From the NCBI GenBank assembly GCA_041743935.1, contig JBGTLU010000005.1:65351-129350 (forward strand): a stretch of 64,000 nt of DNA. The letters run 5' to 3'. Shown one piece after another: positions 18,221-26,760 of the stretch; position 1 is the stretch's first letter, and every line of letters starts with the position of its first letter. Origin of the DNA: JBGTLU01 sp041743935. GTDB lineage: Bacteria > Bacteroidota > Bacteroidia > Sphingobacteriales > Sphingobacteriaceae. The notes under the pieces are model-generated. The model did not search any database, was not told the DNA's origin, and was given only the letters and a program-made list of their open reading frames with translations. Both the position numbers and the translations under genes were made by a program.

Positions 18221-21200
18221 ATGATTCCTAGTAAAACTAATACAAACTATCTTAGAAAATATATTATAGTTCTATTATTATCCTTATTTTCTTTCGAAAC
18301 GTTCGCGCAAAATTTTGGCAGAAATAAAATTCAATATCAACGATTTAAGTTTAATATACTTCAAACTCAAAATTTCGATATTTATAATTATGTCCAAAAT
18401 GACACCGTAGCTAATAATTTTGCTACTTTAAATGAAAGATGGTACATGCGTCATAGCAAAATACTGTCCGACACATTTGTAAAACGTAATCCGGTAATTA
18501 TATATAATAATCATGCTGATTTCCAACAAACAGGATTAATAGATGGCTTAATTGGCACTGGAACTGGTGGAGTTACAGAAGGATTTAAAAATCGGGTTTT
18601 TATGCCATTTTTTGACTCTAATCAACAAACAGATCACGTTCTAGGGCATGAAATGGTGCATGCATTTCAATTTAACATGCTCAAAACCGATGATTCGCTT
18701 TCTCTATTCAACACAGCAAATATTCCATTATGGATGATTGAAGGTATGGCTGAATATTTATCCATAGGCAGAAAAGATGCACATACTGCCATGTGGATGC
18801 GAGATGCTGTAGTAAGCAATGACTTCCCTACTCTATTAGATTTAACCAGAACCAACAAATATTTTCCTTACCGGTATGGTCAAGCGTTTTGGGCCTACGT
18901 TGCCGGAGTTTATGGCGATGAAATTATTAAACCTTTATTTATAAGCACTGCAAAATTTGGCTATGCCATAGCTGTAGATAGTGTATTGGGGTATGAAGAA
19001 CGTGTGGTTTCCAACATGTGGAAAAACAGAACGTTTGAAGCCTATGATCCATTAATGAAGGATACCATTGCTTTAGTTGGTAGACCATTGGTGAAAGATC
19101 CTAAAATTGGAGATTTAAACATTTCACCGGTATACAGTCCGGATGGTAAATATTTTACTTATTTCTCTGAGCGTAATCTTTTTTCTGTCGATTTATTTTT
19201 AGCAGATGCCAGTACAGGTTTACCAATACGCGTGTTATCCTCAGCAACTGAACGTTCGCACGTTGACGAATATAACTACATCGAGTCCATAGGTGCTTGG
19301 TCACCTTCCAGTGATCAATATGTATATGTTGTATTTACAAAAGGTAAAAATAGTTTAGTTTTTGTGGATGTAAATACCGGCCGAACAGTAAGAGAAACCA
19401 CCATACCTGGTGTGCCATACTTTAATAATCCATCTTGGTCACCAGACGGTAAGCATATTTTAGTAACCGGTTTAGTAGAGGGCAAAAGCGATTTATACCT
19501 TTATAACATTCAGAATAAAGACGTAACGCAATTAACTAACGACTTTCATTCCGAGATTCATGCTTCATGGTCAACAGATGGTAAAAAAATAGTATTTTCT
19601 TCAGATAGAGGATTTGATACCAACCTTTCTAATTTAGTATATGGATCTTACAAAATCTGTATCATGGATGTAGAAACGAGAGAAATTAAGGTATTAGATT
19701 TCTTTCCAAAAGCAAACAATTTAAATGCTCAATACTCTGGAGACAACTCAAAAATTTATTTTTTATCCAATAGTGATGGTTTTAGAAATTTGTACGAATA
19801 CATTGTAAACGATGGTAGTATAAATAAACTAACCAAATACTTTACCGGTATAAGTGGAATAACCGAAGCCGCTCCGGCATTTAGTGTATCTCGTGCATCT
19901 GGCGATATTGCGTATACTTTATTCAGAAGAGGCGATTACAACATTTTTACGGCTAATTCTTCCGAATTCCCAAGATTCCCGGTAGATCCACAAGTATCTG
20001 ATTTTACTGCCTCAGAGTTGGTGCCTTATGTACCTACAAGCGAAAGTGCAATTGCACAAAACTTACTAACTACCGTTTTACCCGATAATATTCAAGACAA
20101 TTATATATCTGTTCCTTACAAACCTAAATTTAGTTTAACTACCATCGGTCAAACCGGTATTGGAGTAGGAACCAGTCAATTCGGAACTCAATTACAAGGC
20201 GGTGTAAGTGCCCTTTTTGGTGATATTTTAAATAACAACCAAGTATTTTCTTTCTTACAAGTAAACGGAGAGATTATAGATATTGGAGGACAAGTAGTTT
20301 ATTTAAATAGAAGTGGGAGATTAAATTGGGGTGGTGGATTTTCGCATATTCCATTTTTAACTTCTGCAGTAGGGTTTAGTTTAGATACTTTATCTAGTTC
20401 GCAAGGTCCTATTATAGCAGAGCGTTTAGATATATTTAGGATAAGAACATTTGTGGATGACTTATCTGTTTTTGCATCTTATCCAATATCTCAAACCCTA
20501 CGTTATGAAGGCGGAGCATCATTCTCTAATTACAGTTACAGAATAGATAGAGAAAGTTTCTTTACCTCGGGCGGATTTTTTCTGGGTCAAGAGAGAGAAA
20601 AACTCGATCCATTAGATTTTAATCTAAGAAAATTTCAACTATTTAACACTCAAGTTGCCATTGTTGGAGATAATTCACGTTTTGGTTTAACCTCACCGGT
20701 TAGTGGACAAAGATTCAGATTCCAAGCACAAAAAACATTTGGCGAAATAGATATATATAGTTTAACCGCAGACTTTAGAAGATATGTTTTCTTTAATCCA
20801 TTAACCTTTGCTTATAGGGCTTTATATTTCGGAAGATTTGGAAATAACAACGATCAAAACAGGCTTGGTCCATTATTTTTAGGTAGTGATTTTTTAGTAC
20901 GTGGTTACAACATAAACTCAATAAATGATAATCTATGTCCAAATAATGATTGTTTAACTATAAATGAATTAATAGGTAACCAAATTGCAGTAGGAAGTGT
21001 TGAACTTCGATTACCCTTTACAGGTCCTGAAAAATTAGCACAAGTGCGCTCTGGATTTCTATTTTCTGACTTAGCATTTTTTGTTGATGGCGGAATTGCT
21101 TTACAGAATGATGAACCTACTCAGTTTTCATTAAAACCAATACCGGGTGTAAGAACTCCAATAGGTAGTGCTGGTGTTACGCTAAGGATAAACTTATTCG

Positions 21201-21295
21201 GGTTTGCCATTTTAGAACCTTACTATGCATTTCCTTTCCAACGATTTAATGCCAAACCAACATTCGGATTGTTCATTTCTGGTGGTGGCTGGTAA
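18221..21295 (+). CDS. Peptidase MA-like / TolB-type propeller / Omp85-type barrel fusion protein
   Basis: A predicted secreted outer-membrane protein of 1024 residues with a signal peptide ending near residue 30 (SFETFAQ). An N-terminal gluzincin-like domain has HEMVH at 143-147 and a following glutamate in WMIEGMAEYL. TolB/WD40-like blades come next (about 285-600; repeats such as SPDGK, WSPDGKHILVTG, WSTDGKKIVFSSD). The C-terminal 370 residues form a beta-barrel with an LVRGY motif near residue 894, as in Omp85 proteins, and end in a terminal aromatic (GGGW). The function is unknown; a surface protease or assembly factor is inferred. Confidence 0.8.
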   Translation: MIPSKTNTNYLRKYIIVLLLSLFSFETFAQNFGRNKIQYQRFKFNILQTQNFDIYNYVQNDTVANNFATLNERWYMRHSKILSDTFVKRNPVIIYNNHADFQQTGLIDGLIGTGTGGVTEGFKNRVFMPFFDSNQQTDHVLGHEMVHAFQFNMLKTDDSLSLFNTANIPLWMIEGMAEYLSIGRKDAHTAMWMRDAVVSNDFPTLLDLTRTNKYFPYRYGQAFWAYVAGVYGDEIIKPLFISTAKFGYAIAVDSVLGYEERVVSNMWKNRTFEAYDPLMKDTIALVGRPLVKDPKIGDLNISPVYSPDGKYFTYFSERNLFSVDLFLADASTGLPIRVLSSATERSHVDEYNYIESIGAWSPSSDQYVYVVFTKGKNSLVFVDVNTGRTVRETTIPGVPYFNNPSWSPDGKHILVTGLVEGKSDLYLYNIQNKDVTQLTNDFHSEIHASWSTDGKKIVFSSDRGFDTNLSNLVYGSYKICIMDVETREIKVLDFFPKANNLNAQYSGDNSKIYFLSNSDGFRNLYEYIVNDGSINKLTKYFTGISGITEAAPAFSVSRASGDIAYTLFRRGDYNIFTANSSEFPRFPVDPQVSDFTASELVPYVPTSESAIAQNLLTTVLPDNIQDNYISVPYKPKFSLTTIGQTGIGVGTSQFGTQLQGGVSALFGDILNNNQVFSFLQVNGEIIDIGGQVVYLNRSGRLNWGGGFSHIPFLTSAVGFSLDTLSSSQGPIIAERLDIFRIRTFVDDLSVFASYPISQTLRYEGGASFSNYSYRIDRESFFTSGGFFLGQEREKLDPLDFNLRKFQLFNTQVAIVGDNSRFGLTSPVSGQRFRFQAQKTFGEIDIYSLTADFRRYVFFNPLTFAYRALYFGRFGNNNDQNRLGPLFLGSDFLVRGYNINSINDNLCPNNDCLTINELIGNQIAVGSVELRLPFTGPEKLAQVRSGFLFSDLAFFVDGGIALQNDEPTQFSLKPIPGVRTPIGSAGVTLRINLFGFAILEPYYAFPFQRFNAKPTFGLFISGGGW

Positions 21296-21314
21296 AAGTT
21301 AACATAAAGTTTAC

Positions 21315-21345
21315 GACCTCGCTTATCCTAGCGGGGTCTTTTTTT
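21315..21345 (+). terminator. Intrinsic terminator after the propeller/barrel fusion gene
   Basis: The stem GACCTCGC/GCGGGGTC (one G-U pair) is followed by a run of seven T. It lies 19 bases after the stop codon and before the PafA-type gene. Confidence 0.85.
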
Positions 21346-21371
21346 ATATTTTTACCCACAAAAATTTAGAC

Positions 21372-23021
21372 ATGCAAAAATTTATACTATCCCTTTTCTT
21401 ATGTGCACTTGCAGTTTCTTCTTTTGGTCAACGAAGAAATACAGTTCAACAACCAGTTGTCCCGGAGAAACCCAAATTAATCATCGGAATAACTATAGAT
21501 CAAATGAGATATGATTTTCTATACAGATATTTTGATAAATATTCAGAAGGTGGTTTTAAGCGGTTTATAAATAAAGGATTCAACTTTAAAAATCATCATT
21601 ATAATTTCTATCCTACTCTTACAGCTGCTGGCCACGCTGCCATTTATACCGGTTCCATACCTGCAATTAATGGTTTAGTAGGTAATAATTGGTTCGAAAA
21701 AAGTATTGGAAAAAGCATGTATTGTACCGATGATACAACGGTATTTTCTGTTGGCAGTAAATCTTCTGCCGGTAAAATGTCTCCAAGAAACATGAAAACC
21801 ACTACCATAACAGACCAAATGCGCTTAACCTCAAATTTTCAATCGAAAGTAGTTGGTGTGGCACTGAAAGATAGAGGTTCTATATTACCAGCAGGTCATA
21901 CAGGAGAAGCTTATTGGTTTGATTATTCTGTTGGAAAATTCATAACTAGCTCTTATTATGGTTTCGATTTGCCAACATGGGCTACAGAATTTAATCAATT
22001 AAATTTAGCAGATAAGTATCTATCACAAAACTGGAATACATTACTGCCTATAACTCAATACACAGAAAGTACTGCCGATTTTCAACCATATGAACAAGCA
22101 TTAGATGGTGCCCCCAGACCAACTTTCCCTTATGAGTTGCCATTAATACGCAAAAAAGACGACTTTGAGTTAATAGCCTATACCCCTTGGGGAAATACGA
22201 TTACATTAGATTTTGCAAAAGCGGCAATTATTGGTGAAAATTTAGGTAAGGGTCCTTCTACTGATTTCTTGGCTTTAAGTTTTTCATCTACAGATTATAT
22301 CGGACATTATTATGGACCATATTCTATTGAAGTTCAAGACACTTATTTAAGATTAGACAAAGAGATTGAAGGGTTTTTAAACTATTTGGATTCGTATTTA
22401 GGTAAAGAAAATTATCTAGTATTTATCACCGCCGACCACGGTGTGGCCGATATACCGGGTTTTGCAAATTCACACAAAATACCAGGGGGAGTATTAGAAG
22501 GTTCTAAAATCAGAAGGTTATTGGAAGGAGAATTGATCTCAAAATTTGGTGAAGGTAATTGGATTCTTAGCTCTATGAATTATCAACTTTATTTAAATCA
22601 CAACTTATTACAAGCTAAAAATGTAACCGTACAACAAATATATAATGTGGTAAAAGATGTCTTATATAAAATACCAGGTTTTTCTGCAGTAGTAAATCTT
22701 AATGACGTGAGTAATACAATGCTTAATTCTTATACATTAAACTTAGTTAGAAACGGGTATTACGAAAAACGCTCAGGAGATATAATGATGATACCAGAAC
22801 CAAATTATTTCTATGGGTATTCTAAAGGTACAACACATGGCACTGGATATAATTATGATACCCATGTACCACTTTTATTTTATGGATGGAAAATACCAAA
22901 TGGTGAAAGCTCAGAAAGAGTGTCCATTAGCGATATTACTCCAACTTTAGCTGATTTACTAAATATTTTACCTCCCAATGGATCAGTAGGAAGACCGCTA
23001 ACAGACATCATTAAAAAATAA
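21372..23021 (+). CDS. pafA: PafA-type alkaline phosphatase
   Basis: An exported alkaline-phosphatase-superfamily enzyme of 549 residues (signal peptide about 1-20, ending SSFGQ). Metal-site residues are D43 in GITIDQM, the nucleophile threonine in YPTLTAAGHA (82-84), STDYIGHYYG, ITADHG and a C-terminal THVPLLFYG. The KDR triplet at 166-168 and GNNWF near 105 match the Lys/Arg and Asn that set phosphomonoesterase specificity in PafA. It releases phosphate from organic phosphates in the periplasm. It has its own unit after a terminator, followed by a promoter. Confidence 0.88.
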   Translation: MQKFILSLFLCALAVSSFGQRRNTVQQPVVPEKPKLIIGITIDQMRYDFLYRYFDKYSEGGFKRFINKGFNFKNHHYNFYPTLTAAGHAAIYTGSIPAINGLVGNNWFEKSIGKSMYCTDDTTVFSVGSKSSAGKMSPRNMKTTTITDQMRLTSNFQSKVVGVALKDRGSILPAGHTGEAYWFDYSVGKFITSSYYGFDLPTWATEFNQLNLADKYLSQNWNTLLPITQYTESTADFQPYEQALDGAPRPTFPYELPLIRKKDDFELIAYTPWGNTITLDFAKAAIIGENLGKGPSTDFLALSFSSTDYIGHYYGPYSIEVQDTYLRLDKEIEGFLNYLDSYLGKENYLVFITADHGVADIPGFANSHKIPGGVLEGSKIRRLLEGELISKFGEGNWILSSMNYQLYLNHNLLQAKNVTVQQIYNVVKDVLYKIPGFSAVVNLNDVSNTMLNSYTLNLVRNGYYEKRSGDIMMIPEPNYFYGYSKGTTHGTGYNYDTHVPLLFYGWKIPNGESSERVSISDITPTLADLLNILPPNGSVGRPLTDIIKK

Positions 23022-23029
23022 TACCTTTG
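23022..23029 (+). promoter_or_regulatory. Bacteroidota -7 promoter element for the binding-protein gene
   Basis: TACCTTTG matches TAnnTTTG and begins in the base after the phosphatase stop codon, 24 bases before the next ATG. Confidence 0.5.
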
Positions 23030-23053
23030 CAAAAGATTTTATAAAAAAATAAC

Positions 23054-23917
23054 ATGAAAAAAATAGCAGGTATTATATTAATATTCATTACCGTATTATC
23101 ATTTAAAGCAAATGCACAAAGAGCAACCACTTGGCAAAATACACAAGCCTTAGAGTCAGGTGTATTAAATGTGCAATATTTCGAAAATTACCCTTACTCC
23201 TATTCTGACCCTTTAGGAAATTTAACCGGAATTGAAGTAGATATTATCCGAGAATTTTTGAATTGGCTTAGAGAAACAAAAGGAATATCAGTGAATGTAA
23301 ACTTTATAAAAAACACAGATTTTAGAGAGTTTTATGAAAGTGTAAAATCTGGTTCAAATGGAGTTATGGGAATTGGTTCTGTAACCATTACCCAAGAACG
23401 TTTGTCTGACATTAAATTTTCTCCGGCATATTTAAAAAACCAATCTTTTTTAATTACACAAGGAAATATTCCAAGCTTAAAATCATTAAATGAAATTTCT
23501 CAACGATTTGATACATTAACCGCAGTAACGGTTAAGGGTTCATCGCATGAAGCAATTTTAAACAGATTAAAAAGTAGTCAGTTTCCTAGAATGCGTGTAC
23601 AGAATGTATCTAGTCCGGAATTAGTCTTTGATTTGATTAATTCGGGAAAATATTTTGGGTATGCAGATATTTTAACGTATTGGTCGTATTTACAACAAAA
23701 GAAAAAAGCGTATTTAAAATTTCATCCATCAGCCACCGTATTAAATGAAAATTTAGCATTTATCTTTCCAAGAAATACCGATTGGGATAGAGCATTTACA
23801 GAATTTTTTGAAAGTGGTTTCGGTTTCTTTGCTACTAAAGCATACAGCGATATTTTAGAGAAACACTTGGGTTATGAAGTAATAAGCCAAGTAAAAATTG
23901 ATGCCTTTGGTAAATAA
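23054..23917 (+). CDS. Periplasmic substrate-binding protein (family 3, amino-acid type)
   Basis: A 287-residue exported protein with signal peptide MKKIAGIILIFITVLS...ANAQ. The fold is that of the bacterial extracellular solute-binding family 3: an early GVLNVQYFENYPYSYSD strand, GIEVDIIREFLNWL, GIGSVTITQERLSDIKFSPAYL, and a hinge region near residue 160. There is no lipobox and no permease or ATPase gene beside it. It may be an orphan sensor or enzyme relative rather than part of an ABC importer. Ligand unknown. Confidence 0.8.
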   Translation: MKKIAGIILIFITVLSFKANAQRATTWQNTQALESGVLNVQYFENYPYSYSDPLGNLTGIEVDIIREFLNWLRETKGISVNVNFIKNTDFREFYESVKSGSNGVMGIGSVTITQERLSDIKFSPAYLKNQSFLITQGNIPSLKSLNEISQRFDTLTAVTVKGSSHEAILNRLKSSQFPRMRVQNVSSPELVFDLINSGKYFGYADILTYWSYLQQKKKAYLKFHPSATVLNENLAFIFPRNTDWDRAFTEFFESGFGFFATKAYSDILEKHLGYEVISQVKIDAFGK

Positions 23918-23935
23918 AAAAAAATATACAAAAAC

Positions 23936-23970
23936 AAAAAAGCTCTTTTAAAATTAAAAGAGCTTTTTTT
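23936..23970. terminator. Bidirectional terminator between the binding-protein gene and cdd
   Basis: The stem AAAGCTCTTTT/AAAAGAGCTTT is A-rich on one side and T-rich on the other, so it can serve both convergent genes. The cdd stop codon lies at its edge. Confidence 0.85.
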
Positions 23971-24448
23971 ATGGTTTTAACTGAAATTGCATTGGCATTA
24001 ATTGTAATGTATTTTCGCAAATAATTACTTTACCGTTAATACAATATAATATAATTTTTATTGGTTGATTTTGTTTTCGTTCATATTCTGCAATAACCTG
24101 TAAGCAACCTCCACACGGGCTAGTAGGTGAATCAATTACATGCTTTAGTGAACTTGCTGTAACTGCCAATGCTTTTACTTTAGAATCTATTTTTAAAGCC
24201 CCGTAAGCAAATAAAGCAACTCTTTCGGCACATAAACCAGATGGATATGCTCCATTCTCCTGGTTGCTACCATGTAGAATCTGATTGTTCTCTAACAATA
24301 TAGCAGCACCTACATGAAAATTAGAATATGGAGCGTAAGAACCTTCAATTGCTTTTTCAGACTCAATACATAAATTTTTTTCTTCTTCACTTAATTCATC
24401 TAAAGAATTATACTCTGTATAGGTTGATATTATTTTTTTAATCTGCAT
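23969..24448 (-). CDS. cdd: Cytidine deaminase
   Basis: Cdd hydrolyses cytidine and deoxycytidine to uridine in pyrimidine salvage. The zinc ligands and proton shuttle are C73-A-E75 (CAERVAL) and PCGGC (C112, C115). The nucleoside-binding segment is YSNFHVGAAI. At 159 residues it is the short tetrameric type with a roughly 20-residue N-terminal extension. Its stop codon falls at the edge of a bidirectional hairpin. Confidence 0.93.
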   Translation of the reverse strand: MQIKKIISTYTEYNSLDELSEEEKNLCIESEKAIEGSYAPYSNFHVGAAILLENNQILHGSNQENGAYPSGLCAERVALFAYGALKIDSKVKALAVTASSLKHVIDSPTSPCGGCLQVIAEYERKQNQPIKIILYCINGKVIICENTLQLMPMQFQLKP

Positions 24449-24579
24449 TTGTATGATAATAGTTAAAGTAAAATAAAATTAAGGTTAATTGTCATGAAAC
24501 ATTAAAAAAAATAAAATTATTACAAACCGATACAAACTTAAGCACGTAGGTTGTGTTAATTAAACAAAATATTAAAATC

Positions 24580-25140
24580 ATGAAAAAAACAATTTTATCG
24601 TTAGTAATCGCATTAGGTTTCTCAACATTGGCAATTGCTCAAGTTAATAAAGAAACTGGCAATCCGAACGTTGGTGGTCAACCAATGTTCAAAACAAAAA
24701 ACATTGTACAAAATGCTGTTAACTCAGCTGACCACACTACTTTAGTTGCTGCTGTACAAGCTGCAGGTTTAGTAGATGCTTTACAAGGTGATGGACCATT
24801 TACTGTATTCGCACCAACCAACGCTGCATTTGGTAAATTACCTGAAGGTACTGTAGGCGAATTAGTAAAACCAGAAAACAAAGCTACCTTAACCAAAATT
24901 TTAACTTACCATGTAATTGCAGGTAAATTTGATTCAAAAGCTGTTGCTGCTGCAATTAAAGCCGGAAAAGGGAAAGCAACTTTAACTACATTAAGTGGTG
25001 GTGTTTTAACTGCTTCTATGAGTGGTAAAGACTTAATCTTAACCGATGAGAACGGCAATAAATCCAAAGTTACAGTTGCTGACGTATATCAAAGTAACGG
25101 AGTAATACACGTTATTGATACCGTAGTATTACCTAAGTAA
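24580..25140 (+). CDS. Secreted fasciclin-domain protein
   Basis: A 186-residue exported protein: signal peptide (MKKTILSL...TLAIAQ, about 20 residues) and one FAS1 domain with DGPFTVFAPTNAAF, LTYHVIAGKFDSK and GVIHVIDTVVLPK. FAS1 domains mediate adhesion or matrix binding. It closely resembles the lipoprotein encoded at 25756-26340, clearly by duplication. The ATG at 24580 is chosen because it begins the signal peptide. A terminator-like hairpin follows. Confidence 0.9.
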   Translation: MKKTILSLVIALGFSTLAIAQVNKETGNPNVGGQPMFKTKNIVQNAVNSADHTTLVAAVQAAGLVDALQGDGPFTVFAPTNAAFGKLPEGTVGELVKPENKATLTKILTYHVIAGKFDSKAVAAAIKAGKGKATLTTLSGGVLTASMSGKDLILTDENGNKSKVTVADVYQSNGVIHVIDTVVLPK

Positions 25141-25162
25141 TTTTAGGTATTAATGCTCTCTA

Positions 25163-25194
25163 AAAATGCTTCTCGGACAAACGAGAAGCATTTT
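25163..25194 (+). terminator. Hairpin after the first fasciclin gene
   Basis: The perfect 13-base stem AAAATGCTTCTCG/CGAGAAGCATTTT closes a 6-base loop. Only four T follow, so termination may be partial. It lies 14 bases before the msrB ATG, which also argues against a start for msrB upstream at 25166. Confidence 0.7.
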
Positions 25195-25207
25195 CACATA
25201 TAATGAT

Positions 25208-25699
25208 ATGAAATATTTAAAAATTATTCCATTACTTTTCATAGCTGCAACTGTAGTAGTTATAGCTCAAACAAAATCTATAAAACCTTACTCACCCATT
25301 GAATTTGATGGAAGTAAAGTTGTGAAGACAGACGCGGAGTGGAAAAAAGCACTTACCCCTACCCAGTATCAAGTCCTTCGTCAACATGGAACGGAAAGAT
25401 CTTTTACTGGTAGCCTTTTGAACAACAAAGAAACAGGAATATATCAATGCATGGGATGTAAATTAGATTTATTTGCATCTTCTACCAAGTATGATTCTAG
25501 GACAGGTTGGCCAAGTTTTTGGGATGTAGTGTACAAGAAAAATATAATTATTAAAAAAGATACCAGTTTTGGTATGACAAGAGAAGAAGTATTATGTGCA
25601 CGTTGCGATGGTCATTTAGGACATGTTTTTAATGACGGCCCTAATCCTACCGGATTGCGATATTGTATAAATTCAGAAGCATTATCATTTAAAAAATAA
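25208..25699 (+). CDS. msrB: Exported peptide-methionine (R)-S-oxide reductase MsrB
   Basis: MsrB repairs methionine-R-sulfoxide. Zinc ligands are C81 and C84 (CMGC) and C130 and C133 (CARC), and the catalytic cysteine is C153 in RYCINS. The first 21 residues (MKYLKIIPLL...VVVIAQ) look like a signal peptide, so the enzyme should act in the periplasm. The ATG at 25208 gives this signal; a longer frame from 25166 runs through the preceding hairpin. The reductant partner is not in the window. It sits between two fasciclin paralogues. Confidence 0.92.
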   Translation: MKYLKIIPLLFIAATVVVIAQTKSIKPYSPIEFDGSKVVKTDAEWKKALTPTQYQVLRQHGTERSFTGSLLNNKETGIYQCMGCKLDLFASSTKYDSRTGWPSFWDVVYKKNIIIKKDTSFGMTREEVLCARCDGHLGHVFNDGPNPTGLRYCINSEALSFKK

Positions 25700-25755
25700 A
25701 TTAAAACAAAACAATTAAATCTTAAAACTGTTACAAGTAAAACAAAAATTAAATC

Positions 25756-26340
25756 ATGAAAAAATCACTAGTAATCTTATCATTAGCAGGAGCATTTATT
25801 TTCGCTGCCTGTGAAACCAAAACTGAAACTGCACCAGTAGAAGTTGAAAACACAAACCCAATGGTTGGTGGTGCTGCAATGTTTGATACTTTAGACATTA
25901 TTGATAATGCAGTTAATTCTGCAGATCACACTACATTAGTTGCCGCTGTACAAGCTGCAGGTTTAGTAGAAACTTTAAAAACTGACGGGCCATTTACTGT
26001 ATTTGCACCAACAAATGATGCATTTGCAGCTTTACCAGAAGGTACAGTAGCAAACTTGTTATTACCAGAGAACAAAGAAATGTTAACTAAAATTTTGACA
26101 TACCATGTTGTATCTGGAAAATTTGATTCTAAAACTGTAGCAGAAGCAATTACTGCAAATGGTGGAGAATTTACTATCACTACTGTTAGTGGTGGAAATT
26201 TAGTTGCGAAATTTGGCGCAAACGGAACTGATATCAATTTAGTAGATGAAAACGGCGGAGTTGCAACAGTAACTATTGCTGACGTATTCCAAAAAAATGG
26301 CGTGATTCACGTTATAAACACTGTAGTTCTTCCTAAATAA
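25756..26340 (+). CDS. Fasciclin-domain lipoprotein
   Basis: A 194-residue lipoprotein (lipobox FAAC, C19) with one FAS1 domain (DGPFTVFAPTNDAF, LTYHVVSGKFDSK, GVIHVINTVVLPK). It is a near-duplicate of the secreted protein at 24580-25140, including the shared stretch NAVNSADHTTLVAAVQAAGL. One copy is lipid anchored and the other soluble. A bidirectional terminator ends it. Confidence 0.9.
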   Translation: MKKSLVILSLAGAFIFAACETKTETAPVEVENTNPMVGGAAMFDTLDIIDNAVNSADHTTLVAAVQAAGLVETLKTDGPFTVFAPTNDAFAALPEGTVANLLLPENKEMLTKILTYHVVSGKFDSKTVAEAITANGGEFTITTVSGGNLVAKFGANGTDINLVDENGGVATVTIADVFQKNGVIHVINTVVLPK

Positions 26341-26367
26341 GGTTTTAAAACTAAGACTCAGTAAATC

Positions 26368-26398
26368 AAAAACCCTCTCTAACTAGAGAGGGTTTTTA
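26368..26398. terminator. Bidirectional terminator after the second fasciclin gene
   Basis: The stem AACCCTCTCT/AGAGAGGGTT around AACT has A residues on the left and T residues on the right. It ends both the fasciclin gene and the convergent dinB operon, whose last codons overlap it. Confidence 0.85.
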
Positions 26399-26759
26399 TT
26401 TTTATAGAAATAGTTGAAGTACCATATACCGGTTTTTCAAAACCATTACCAACGGTTAAGTCTACCCAATCTGGGTTAATGGCTCTAATTAATTTTTCTT
26501 TTTGTGCTTTTGTGTAATATCTAATTTCGGTAAACCGTTTATCTGCTATATATTGAGAATCATATTCTTCGAAATATACTATTCTATTCAATTTGTCATT
26601 GTTCTCAGATAATACAAGAGGAAGATTATTAATTATATTAATTGTTCTAATTAAGTCATTTGTCATTCCAACGTGGATTACCGTTCGTTTAGAATTAGTA
26701 ACAAAATAGATAATCCACTTCGTAGATTCTGGTAGTTTGGATGGTTTATGATCGATCAT
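26379..26759 (-). CDS. GIY-YIG-domain-like protein with degenerate active site
   Basis: A 126-residue protein resembling the short YhbQ/UvrC-type GIY-YIG domain: IIYFV, then HVGMTNDL (29-36), then the tail motif AINPDWVDL (93-101). The residue equivalent to the catalytic Arg of family members looks like T39 (R38 precedes it), and the metal-binding Glu position looks like F76. If the by-eye alignment holds, it may bind but not cut DNA. It starts 1 base after the dinB stop, so it is in the same operon. Confidence 0.6.
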   Translation of the reverse strand: MIDHKPSKLPESTKWIIYFVTNSKRTVIHVGMTNDLIRTINIINNLPLVLSENNDKLNRIVYFEEYDSQYIADKRFTEIRYYTKAQKEKLIRAINPDWVDLTVGNGFEKPVYGTSTISIKIKTLSS

Positions 26760-26760
26760 T

